DNA from: JBHHZM01 sp046758065
GTDB taxonomy: Bacteria; Pseudomonadota; Alphaproteobacteria; JAAXGF01
DNA length: 24,140 nt
Direction: 5' to 3'
Assembly: GCA_046758065.1 (NCBI GenBank)
Contig: JBHHZM010000038.1
Span: forward strand, 1 to 24,140
Position 1 is the stretch's first letter. Every line of letters starts with the position of its first letter. The notes below the pieces were generated by a model. The model had not been told where the DNA came from. It was given only the letters and a program-made list of their open reading frames with translations, and searched no databases. Of this stretch, positions 7,596 to 12,959 are shown one piece after another. A program made the position numbers and the translations under genes.

Positions 7596-8395
7596 GCGAG
7601 CCGGGCCACCACGCGGCCGGTGTCGACAAACGCGTCGGCCGAGGAGCGCGGCAGCACGGCTTCGCTGTCGAAGCCGGCGACATCGGCCAGCGTATCGGGA
7701 TCGAGCACCCTGAGGGTGCGGCCTTCAACAGCGACCAGCCCGGCCTCGCGAAGCTGACGCAGCGTGCGGTTGACGTGCACCGAGGTGAGTCCCAGCGCGT
7801 CGCCGATGTGCTCCTGGGTGAGCGGCAGCTCGATGGCGTCCGCGTGGGGCGACGGATCGCCCAGCCGCACCCGGAAATAGATCTCGAGAAGAAGATGCGC
7901 GACGCGCTCGCGCGCCGTGCGCCGGCCGATGTTGGTCAGATGCTCGTTGGCGAGCGTCCGGTCCCGCGCGGTGATCCACGCCATGCGAAGCGCGAGCTCG
8001 GGATACGCGCGGAAGAGGCCGAGCAGGTTCTTGCTGGGGAAGACGCAGACGGCGACGTCGGTCAGGCACTGGGCCGAATGCGTCCTGCCCGCAGCGAGAT
8101 CGGGCTGGAAGCCGAGAAAGGCGCCGGGGAGTGAGAAATCGAGGATCTGACGGCGCCCGTCCTCGAGGATCTGGTAGAGGAATACCCACCCGTCGAGCAA
8201 GGTGTAGAGTTCGGCGCAGGGCTCTCCCTGGAAATAGAGGTCGCTGCCCGCGTCGATCACGCGGTTGCCCGACTTGAAGCGTTCGACGATTCCGATCTCG
8301 CCGTCGGACAGCGGCGCGCACAGCGCTTCTTCACGCACTGCGCAGGTCAGGCAGTCAACCGGGACGTTGAGGGTTTTTTTCGCGCGGCGCGGCAT
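7592..8395 (-). CDS. Crp/Fnr-family regulator with FNR-type cysteine motif
   Basis: A 267-residue Crp/Fnr-family transcription factor. The N-terminus has Cys15-x2-Cys18-x7-Cys26, and Cys110 and Cys117 follow in the beta-roll (SAQC, AVCVFP); Cys117 fits the fourth cluster ligand of E. coli FNR. A [4Fe-4S] oxygen sensor is therefore likely. The cyclic-nucleotide-type domain runs from about 35 to 150 and the winged helix from about 160 to 235, with recognition helix TSVHVNRTLRQL. That helix lacks the E-x2-SR residues by which FNR reads TTGAT, so its target sequence cannot be assumed. ATG 8395 (MPRRAKK) is chosen because the upstream codons in frame have no family character. It is divergent from the NifX-like gene, with an FNR-like box between them. 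Confidence 0.85.
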   Translation of the reverse strand: MPRRAKKTLNVPVDCLTCAVREEALCAPLSDGEIGIVERFKSGNRVIDAGSDLYFQGEPCAELYTLLDGWVFLYQILEDGRRQILDFSLPGAFLGFQPDLAAGRTHSAQCLTDVAVCVFPSKNLLGLFRAYPELALRMAWITARDRTLANEHLTNIGRRTARERVAHLLLEIYFRVRLGDPSPHADAIELPLTQEHIGDALGLTSVHVNRTLRQLREAGLVAVEGRTLRVLDPDTLADVAGFDSEAVLPRSSADAFVDTGRVVARLA

Positions 8396-8422
8396 CGGCG
8401 GACGATAATTTCGTTCCTTGGG

Positions 8423-8436
8423 TTGATCTGGGTTAG
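8423..8436 (+). promoter_or_regulatory. FNR/FixK-like half-palindrome upstream of NifX-like gene
   Basis: TTGAT-CTGG-GTTAG keeps the left half of the FNR/FixK site TTGAT-N4-ATCAA exactly, and two of five bases on the right. A possible -10, AAGAAT, sits 37 bases after the start of the box (8460-8465), close to class II activator geometry and pointing at the gene starting at 8499. Confidence 0.4.
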
Positions 8437-8498
8437 CACATGGCCGGGCGCAATGGGTAAAGAATCTTGCCGAGACGGACGCGAAGACCGATGAGTGA

Positions 8499-8903
8499 GT
8501 GAACCGACACGTGTGGACTATCGCCCTGATAGTTCGTTCCGGTGCCCCGAAGGCGCGGCTATCGCCGTTCTTCGCCAAAGCCAGCGGCGTGATGCTCGTC
8601 GAACCGGATTCGGACGATACGCGCTACATCGCCAACGACGACGGGACGAGCGAGGGGATGTGCCGGGAGATTCTCGGCCATCGCGTGCAACGGGTGGTGG
8701 TGGGCTATATTGACGCCCCGGCCGCCCACCGGCTGACCAAGGCCGGCCTCGACGTGCGTCTCGGGCCGTGTTCGCTTCCGGTCGAGGACCTGATCGCGCG
8801 CTTCGACGAACTGCCGCGAGCGGTAGAGACTTCCGCTTGTCCGCGCCGCGCAGCCCCGGATGCAGCCGACGCGAAGGGTGGGAAATTTCGCGCCGAACCT
8901 TGA
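8499..8903 (+). CDS. NifX/NafY-like protein (dinitrogenase FeMo-cofactor biosynthesis family)
   Basis: A 134-residue cytoplasmic protein of the family that includes NifX, NafY and the C-terminal part of NifB, small carriers or insertion factors for iron-sulfur or iron-molybdenum clusters. The fold pattern is visible: WTIALIVRSG strand, KARLSPFFAKASGVMLVE, a middle helix EGMCREILGHRVQRVVVGYID, then AAHRLTKAGLDVRLGPCSLPVEDLIARF. After about residue 108 the sequence is a low-complexity tail. No nif gene is present, and stand-alone members occur in non-fixing bacteria, so nitrogenase involvement is not claimed. GTG 8499 is the first in-frame start; GTG 8511 (MWTIALIV) would be closer to the normal family N-terminus. 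FNR-like boxes lie upstream and across its stop codon. Confidence 0.7.
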   Translation: MNRHVWTIALIVRSGAPKARLSPFFAKASGVMLVEPDSDDTRYIANDDGTSEGMCREILGHRVQRVVVGYIDAPAAHRLTKAGLDVRLGPCSLPVEDLIARFDELPRAVETSACPRRAAPDAADAKGGKFRAEP

Positions 8904-8913
8904 TCCAGGTTAA
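8900..8913 (+). promoter_or_regulatory. FNR/FixK-like box across the NifX-like stop codon
   Basis: TTGAT-CCAG-GTTAA matches TTGAT-N4-ATCAA at eight of ten defined positions. TAGGGT (8936-8941) begins 36 bases after the start of the box, exactly the offset seen between the perfect hemA box and its TAGAGT. This predicts transcription from about 8948 into a stretch with no recognised gene. Confidence 0.45.
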
Positions 8914-9214
8914 GGAACGCCCTGGGATGCGCCAATAGGGTGCCCGCGTCGTGCGGCGTCAGGACGCGCATGACCGCCTCTCTTGGCGCGGTGCCCGAGG
9001 CAGTTGCGGCGTGCGTTCTATCCCGTGTGGACCGGAGGCGAAGCGACATGCTTCTCCACGGACAACGGGAGACGCCGCGCGACAGTGCTGCCCTTGGTTT
9101 CTTTTTCGGGCGCAGGTTCACTGCGGTGGTTCTGCGCCCCATTCTCGTCGGTATCCGGCGTCGCTCGATCGCTGCCGCGGTCACGAAAGACGTTCTTCCT
9201 GCATGCCGCTAACG

Positions 9215-9277
9215 CTTGTGGCCTCACCCGGCGATGGGTTGACTTCGCTCGGCTGCGCCGTTCCGTGCGGAAGACGG
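9215..9277 (+). repeat. 63-bp dispersed repeat, copy A
   Basis: Aligns without gaps to 9999-10061 at 50 of 63 positions, by my count. Twelve of the thirteen differences are transitions. The most constant part is GCGCCGTTCCGTG followed by GAAGACGG or GAAAGACGG, which can fold as CCGT/ACGG with an inner short stem. It ends 118 bases before the lipoprotein gene. Confidence 0.65.
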
Positions 9278-9318
9278 CGGTGCGGCGACAAAGAGAAACC
9301 GCCCGAGCGGTGCGAAAA

Positions 9319-9350
9319 TTGGGTAGCGAATGCTGAAATGATAGTATAGT
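9319..9350 (+). promoter_or_regulatory. Possible promoter of the lipoprotein gene
   Basis: TATAGT at 9345-9350 is a good -10 hexamer in a locally AT-rich patch 45 bases before the ATG. TTGGGT at 9319-9324 is the nearest -35-like sequence, but its 20-base spacing is too long, so the -35 element is uncertain. Confidence 0.3.
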
Positions 9351-9395
9351 GAAGCGCCACGGGGATGCGTCAGCGCCGCTCACAGGGAGGGTCGC

Positions 9396-9899
9396 ATGTA
9401 TCGTTCAACTTGTGTCGTGTTTGCGCTCGGGTTGATGCTTGCCGCCTGTGGCAGCACGCCCCAGGATCGTGCCGTGAGCGGCGCCGGGATCGGTGCGGCC
9501 GGGGGTGCGATCATCGGGGCCATCACCGGGCTCACCGTCGTCGAGGGCGCGGCGCTCGGCGCGACCGGCGGGGCGCTCGTCGGCATCTTTACCGACTCCG
9601 ACAAGCTCGACCTCGGCGAGCCGATCTGGAAACAGGGCGCGCAATCTGGCGCGAGCCGCGATTCGCACGGCGGTACGGTCGCGAGCCGCAATTCGCATGT
9701 CGGTACGTCGGATCCGCCGTTCGTCCGCAACATACAGTCCGACCTCTCGCGACTCGGTTACGATCCGGGACCGGTCGACGGGATCATGGGCCCGCTCACC
9801 ACGAGCGCCATTCGCCGCTACCAGCAGGATAACGGCCTCTTGACCGACGGTCGCGCGACGTGGGAGCTCGCCCAGCACATCCAGCGTAACGCCGAGTGA
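9396..9899 (+). CDS. Lipoprotein with glycine-zipper and peptidoglycan-binding domain
   Basis: A 167-residue predicted lipoprotein. The signal peptide ends in a lipobox LAAC with Cys18 as lipidated residue. Residues about 28-65 form a glycine-zipper-like stretch (GAGIGAAGGAIIGAITG, then GAALGATGGALVG) that may insert in or associate with the outer membrane. A linker with a short tandem repeat follows, and residues about 105-160 are a PG_binding_1 domain (NIQSDLSRLGYDPGPVDGIMGP and TTSAIRRYQQDNGL). It probably anchors the envelope to peptidoglycan; no catalytic domain is present. GGGAGGG lies five bases before ATG 9396. It appears monocistronic, with its own possible promoter and a strong hairpin just after the stop. 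Confidence 0.82.
   Translation: MYRSTCVVFALGLMLAACGSTPQDRAVSGAGIGAAGGAIIGAITGLTVVEGAALGATGGALVGIFTDSDKLDLGEPIWKQGAQSGASRDSHGGTVASRNSHVGTSDPPFVRNIQSDLSRLGYDPGPVDGIMGPLTTSAIRRYQQDNGLLTDGRATWELAQHIQRNAE
9651..9710 (+). repeat. Two 30-bp tandem units inside the lipoprotein gene
   Basis: Units 9651-9680 and 9681-9710 share the frame GCGAGCCGC-ATTCGCA-CGGTACG with few differences and encode ASRDSHGGTV followed by ASRNSHVGTS in the linker between the glycine-zipper and the peptidoglycan-binding domain. It looks like a recent in-frame duplication that lengthens the linker. Confidence 0.7.
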
Positions 9900-9901
9900 C
9901 G

Positions 9902-9936
9902 CGGCGCTTGGGGCAGCGAGAAGCAGCCCCGCGCCG
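9902..9936 (+). terminator. Strong hairpin after lipoprotein gene
   Basis: CGGCGC (9902-9907) plus GGGGC (9910-9914) pair with GCCCC (9926-9930) plus GCGCCG (9931-9936): eleven base pairs with a two-base TT bulge and an 11-base loop. It begins two bases after the stop codon. No T-run follows. Confidence 0.55.
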
Positions 9937-9998
9937 GTAACGTCGCAAACTATAAACCGTCTCCGGGAACGGGTGCGTCGCGATGCCGTATGACGGAC

Positions 9999-10061
9999 CT
10001 TGTGACCGCGTCCGGCGGTGGGCTAACCTTGCCCGGCCGCGCCGTTCCGTGTGAAAGACGG
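9999..10061 (+). repeat. 63-bp dispersed repeat, copy B
   Basis: Second copy of the repeat at 9215-9277, same orientation, starting 784 bases after it. It lies 55 bases before the DMT transporter start. The rest of the 217-base gap (9900-10116) holds the lipoprotein terminator hairpin and no gene. Confidence 0.65.
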
Positions 10062-10116
10062 AGGGACGGCAAGTCACGGCCGGAAGCGGCATCTGCGAAC
10101 GAGGCGCCGGGCGCCC

Positions 10117-10962
10117 ATGGATCCCTTGGTCATCGCCCTGGTGCTCGCCGCGGCGGTCATGCATGCGATCTGGAACGCCGTCATCAAGCTGGGCGAGGAC
10201 CGGCTGATGATCATGGCGGTGGTGATCGGCATGGGTGCGGTGCTGTCGCCGGCTCTGCTGCTTTCCGGACCCCCGCCGCTGCCCGAAAGCTGGCGGTTCA
10301 TCGCCCTTTCGGTCGCGCTCCATTGCGTCTATTTCTTTTTCCTGATTCAGGCCTACCGCGTCGGTGATCTGTCGCACGCCTATCCGCTGGCGCGCGGCTC
10401 GGCGCCGCTGCTCGTCGCCGCGGGCGCCGCGCTGTTCGCCGGCGAGACGCTGAATACGCTCGAACTCCTCGCCGTGGCGCTGGTTTCGGCCGGCATCGTC
10501 AGCCTGCTGTTCGCCGGCGGTTATGGCCTCAGCGGCGGTTGGCGTGTCATCGTCTATCCGCTCGCCACCGGCGTGATGATCGCCGCCTATACGGTCGCCG
10601 ACGGCCTCGGGGTGCGACTCTCGGGCAACCCGGCGGCGTATATCGGCTGGCTGTTCCTGCTCTCGGCTATTCCGATCGGTCTGTTCGCGCTCCACCGGCG
10701 GCGCGGCGCGGCGCTCGTTTTCCTGAGGGAAAAGTGGAAACCGAGCGTCGGCGGCGGGCTGCTCGCGTTCACCGCCTACGCGCTGGCGATCTGGGCGTTG
10801 AGCCTGGGTGCCATGGCGCATGTCTCGGCGCTGCGCGAGACCAGCGTGGTGATCGCCGCCCTGATCGGCACGCGGTTTCTCGGCGAGCCTTTCGGCCGAC
10901 GGCGGCTGCTGTCGGCGACGGCGGTCGCCGCCGGCGTGGTGCTGTTGACCGCCGCGGCGTGA
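10117..10962 (+). CDS. DMT/EamA-family membrane transporter
   Basis: A 281-residue polytopic inner-membrane protein with about ten hydrophobic segments in the two-repeat EamA arrangement. The N-terminal repeat has AVMHAIWNAVIKLG and IQAYRVGDLSHAYPLARGSAPL, and the second repeat ends with LSLGAMAHVSALRETSVVIAALIG and FLGEPFGRRRLLSATAVAAGVVLL. The two conserved helix-end motifs (HAYPLARGSAPL and HVSALRETSVV) are characteristic of this branch of drug/metabolite transporters. Substrate unknown; relatives export amino acids or metabolites. ATG 10117 is chosen because it begins directly with the first helix; no strong Shine-Dalgarno is seen. A hairpin overlaps the stop. Confidence 0.85.
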   Translation: MDPLVIALVLAAAVMHAIWNAVIKLGEDRLMIMAVVIGMGAVLSPALLLSGPPPLPESWRFIALSVALHCVYFFFLIQAYRVGDLSHAYPLARGSAPLLVAAGAALFAGETLNTLELLAVALVSAGIVSLLFAGGYGLSGGWRVIVYPLATGVMIAAYTVADGLGVRLSGNPAAYIGWLFLLSAIPIGLFALHRRRGAALVFLREKWKPSVGGGLLAFTAYALAIWALSLGAMAHVSALRETSVVIAALIGTRFLGEPFGRRRLLSATAVAAGVVLLTAAA

Positions 10963-10975
10963 AGCGAACGCCGCG
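10953..10975 (+). terminator. Hairpin overlapping the stop of the DMT gene
   Basis: CGCGGCGT (10953-10960) and ACGCCGCG (10968-10975) form a perfect 8-bp stem with a 7-base loop that includes the TGA stop. It is not followed by a T-run. Confidence 0.5.
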
Positions 10976-11030
10976 CCGCCTCCGTTCGCCCCTCCGTGCG
11001 ATCCGCTGCCGCGTCGCCTGTCCTTGATTT

Positions 11031-11068
11031 TTTATCTATTTCGTCCAATATATCTATAATAGACGAAA
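11031..11068 (+). promoter_or_regulatory. AT-rich promoter-operator of the toxin-antitoxin pair
   Basis: A perfect -10 hexamer TATAAT lies at 11055-11060; TTTATC at 11031-11036 is a weak -35 with 18-base spacing. The -10 is enclosed by an inverted repeat TTTCGTC (11039-11045) and GACGAAA (11062-11068), and TATCTAT occurs twice (11033-11039, 11051-11057). Such operator overlap is typical of autoregulation by Phd/YefM antitoxins. Confidence 0.6.
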
Positions 11069-11078
11069 GGAGTGGTTT

Positions 11079-11330
11079 ATGCGCTATGTCTCCGCAACCG
11101 ACGCCAAGCAGCGTCTCGCCGCGCTTCTCGACGCGGCGCAACGGGAACCTGTCGTCATCCGCCGTCAGAAGCGCGACGTTGCGGTCGTGCTGTCCCCGCA
11201 AGAGTATGAGCGACTCTGCGCCCTCAACCTGGCCGAGTTCGAGCGTTTCTGCGACCGCGTGGCCGAACGGGCGGCCGCCCGTGGTCTGACCGAGGAAAAA
11301 CTGGCCGAGTGTCTTGCCGATGAAGGCTAG
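11079..11330 (+). CDS. Phd/YefM-family antitoxin
   Basis: An 83-residue antitoxin. The N-terminal MRYVSATDAKQRLAALLDAAQREPVVIRRQKRDVAVVLSPQEYERL is the standard Phd/YefM DNA-binding and dimerisation domain (residues 1-47); the charged helical C-terminus (about 50-83) would bind and neutralise the toxin. Start ATG 11079 has AAAGGAG seven bases upstream. The gene overlaps the toxin ATG by 11 bases, the usual translational coupling. It probably represses its own promoter through the palindrome just upstream. The preceding AT-rich promoter contrasts with its GC-rich surroundings, as often for horizontally moved TA modules. Confidence 0.88.
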   Translation: MRYVSATDAKQRLAALLDAAQREPVVIRRQKRDVAVVLSPQEYERLCALNLAEFERFCDRVAERAAARGLTEEKLAECLADEG

Positions 11331-11733
11331 GGAGCGCGTTGTCGTCGACACCAACGCGCTCGTCAGCCGGCTTCTTCTGCCGGATTCGGTTCCCGCCCGG
11401 GCCGTCCGCAAGGTCGTCGAGAACGCCCGGCTTCTGGTCTCGGAAGCCACCCTTGAAGAACTGGCCGACGTTCTCATCCGCCCGAAATTCGATCCCTACC
11501 TCACCATAGGAGACCGCCAGGAGTTTCTTCGTCTGTTCGGCCGCATCGCCGAGATGGTTCAAATCGTCCACACCGTTCGCGTATGCCGGGATCCATGCGA
11601 TAACAAGTTCCTGGAACTTGCCGTCAACGGCGAAGCCACCTTCGTCGTGACCGGCGTCGACGGCCTCCTGGCCCTCGATCCCTTCCGGGACATCCCGATT
11701 CTTACCCCGGCGCGCTATCTCGCGCGCGACTGA
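11320..11733 (+). CDS. PIN-domain toxin (TIGR00305/COG1569-like)
   Basis: A 137-residue PIN-domain protein, expected to be an RNase toxin held in check by the antitoxin ahead of it. VVVDTNALVSRLL carries the first acidic residue, SEATLEELADVL the second, and VCRDPCDNKFLELAV the third. The last motif, normally TG-D-x-D-LL, reads VTGVDGLLAL: both usual aspartates are changed, with a single Asp between them. The C-terminal FRDIPILTPARYL is otherwise typical. ATG 11320 lies inside the last codons of the antitoxin; TTG 11314 is possible. Activity is uncertain because of the altered motif. Confidence 0.85.
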   Translation: MKARERVVVDTNALVSRLLLPDSVPARAVRKVVENARLLVSEATLEELADVLIRPKFDPYLTIGDRQEFLRLFGRIAEMVQIVHTVRVCRDPCDNKFLELAVNGEATFVVTGVDGLLALDPFRDIPILTPARYLARD

Positions 11734-11747
11734 AGCGCGCGACTGAA
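11722..11747 (+). repeat. 13-bp tandem duplication at the toxin stop codon
   Basis: GCGCGCGACTGAA occurs twice back to back (11722-11734, 11735-11747). The first copy holds the toxin's TGA stop at 11731-11733; the second is an untranslated duplicate. Confidence 0.6.
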
Positions 11748-11765
11748 GCCGGGGCCGGTTCAGTC
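11741..11765. terminator. Hairpin between convergent toxin and AstE-like genes
   Basis: GACTGAA and TTCAGTC pair around GCCGGGGCCGG, with two further C-G pairs and one bulged G inside. It sits in the 67-base gap between two genes that run toward each other, so it may serve both. No T-run. Confidence 0.45.
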
Positions 11766-11800
11766 CGCGGACGGCATATCGGAAGTCGGAGCGAAAGTCG

Positions 11801-12760
11801 TTAATCGACGAAGCGGGCGAGCCGGACGGCGGTGAGACCGGGTTTGAGGTCGCGCGCCGGCATCACCATGACGCAGTCGTCGTAGGGCGTGCGTATCTCC
11901 GTGTCGCCGTCGCGGGCGATCGGCGTGCCGGCCTTGGGGATCACTTCGAAGCCCGCGAAGTCGCGGACGAACGCGAACGCCCCGGTCGCGATGGTGACGA
12001 CGTCGGTGACGCGCATCGCCGCCTGCGCCGGCGTTATCTTGGCGAAATAGGGTTCGGCGAACCCGGGCGCGACGACATCGCAGTGGCGCAGGAAACGCAT
12101 CGTCGTCTCGATGGCGATGTCGCGCGCCGCGCCCTCGAAATGCTGGCCGCATTCGACGAGCATCGCCGCCCTGTTACTCGCCGGATCGTCGAACGCGCCG
12201 TAATCGCGCAGCCGGCGGCCGGCGTCGTGGCCGGCGTCGATCACCACATGCGCGGGAAAGCCGATCCCGCGGGCGAGCGCGAGTCCCTTGTCCTGGGTGC
12301 CGCACAACAGCATCGGCGCCATCGGCAGCGCCGTCGAATGCAAATCGAGCAGCAGATCGACGGTGTCGATCAGCGGCCGCATGGCGCGGGCGCGGGCGAG
12401 TTCGACACTGTCGCGCGCGCCGTCGAGCACCGCGTCGCCCCACACCCGGTTGAAGTCCTCGTCGACGAAACGCGAATCGAAGGGCGCGGCGCGGTCGAAG
12501 GTTTCGTAAGCCGCGACGTTGGCGAAGCTCAGGGTGAGCCGGCCGCGGGTCGGGCGCAGCCCGCTCTCGAACAGGAATGCGAGCGCATGCGCGCCGCAAA
12601 CCTCGTTGCCGTGGGTCAGCGCGTTGACCATGACGTGCGGGCCGGCCCGCCCACTGTCGAAGGTGGTGACGTAGTCGATGCCGGTGTTGCCCTTGCGATA
12701 GGCGCCAATGTCGCAGGGGGCGAGTTCGGTCGCCGGCATGGAGGCTGAAGCGTGCAACAC
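11801..12760 (-). CDS. Succinylglutamate desuccinylase/aspartoacylase-family metallohydrolase
   Basis: A 319-residue zinc-dependent deacylase of the M14-like AstE/AspA family. Zinc ligands are visible in ALTHGNEVCG (His and Glu about residues 50-53) and DLLLDLHSTALPM (His about 142), and the catalytic-glutamate region is AAMLVECGQHFEG (about 200). The C-terminal third (about 230-319) is the small beta-domain seen in these proteins. The family removes acyl groups from N-acylated amino acids; the substrate here is not determined, and no arginine-degradation (ast) genes are nearby. GTG 12760 is preferred because GAGAGG lies seven bases ahead; ATG 12739 is the alternative and lacks such a signal. 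It is divergent from hemA across a 199-base region. Confidence 0.82.
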   Translation of the reverse strand: MLHASASMPATELAPCDIGAYRKGNTGIDYVTTFDSGRAGPHVMVNALTHGNEVCGAHALAFLFESGLRPTRGRLTLSFANVAAYETFDRAAPFDSRFVDEDFNRVWGDAVLDGARDSVELARARAMRPLIDTVDLLLDLHSTALPMAPMLLCGTQDKGLALARGIGFPAHVVIDAGHDAGRRLRDYGAFDDPASNRAAMLVECGQHFEGAARDIAIETTMRFLRHCDVVAPGFAEPYFAKITPAQAAMRVTDVVTIATGAFAFVRDFAGFEVIPKAGTPIARDGDTEIRTPYDDCVMVMPARDLKPGLTAVRLARFVD

Positions 12761-12870
12761 GAAAATCCTCTCGCCCGTCCGAATCCGGAGAGCCGCGAAC
12801 TTACCTTGCCATGCAGCGTGTCGCGAGCCAAATTGTGATAACAGGCTTGCCGCGATCCCATCGCAAGAGT

Positions 12871-12912
12871 TTGATCTCGATCAACGAAGCCTGACCGGCA
12901 TGGGGTTAGAGT
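12871..12912 (+). promoter_or_regulatory. FNR/FixK box and class II promoter of hemA
   Basis: TTGATCTCGATCAA at 12871-12884 is a perfect TTGAT-N4-ATCAA palindrome. TAGAGT at 12907-12912 matches the -10 consensus at four positions; the start site then predicted, 12919, puts the box centre at -41.5, the exact class II position for FNR-type activators. The hemA ATG follows at 12960. Oxygen-responsive hemA control by FNR/FixK-type regulators is known in alphaproteobacteria. Confidence 0.75.
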
Positions 12913-12959
12913 TGTTTGTGGCTGGGGCGTCGCCGGTGCGAACGCGAGGGCAACGGAAA

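Larger units (their letters stand above)
8914..9395. other. Gene-poor stretch of about 480 bases
   Basis: No protein family is recognised here. The only ribosome-binding-supported frame is a 54-codon ORF from ATG 9048 (GGAGG nine bases before it, ending at 9212; MLLHGQRETPRDSAALGFFF), for which there is no other support. The stretch holds one copy of the 63-bp repeat (9215-9277) and, at its end, a weak promoter for the lipoprotein. With the FNR-like site at its left edge it could encode a regulated small RNA, but no clear hairpin plus T-run terminator was found. Confidence 0.4.

Noticed and set aside
8705..9184. Minus-strand frame of 159 codons overlapping the NifX-like gene and the gene-poor stretch
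   Set aside because: Composition is arginine/alanine-rich, it is antisense to a recognisable gene for much of its length, and no domain is visible.
9048..9212. 54-codon ORF with GGAGG nine bases before its ATG
   Set aside because: Not listed as a gene because there is no recognised homology and part of it may be noncoding; kept as a possibility in the findings.
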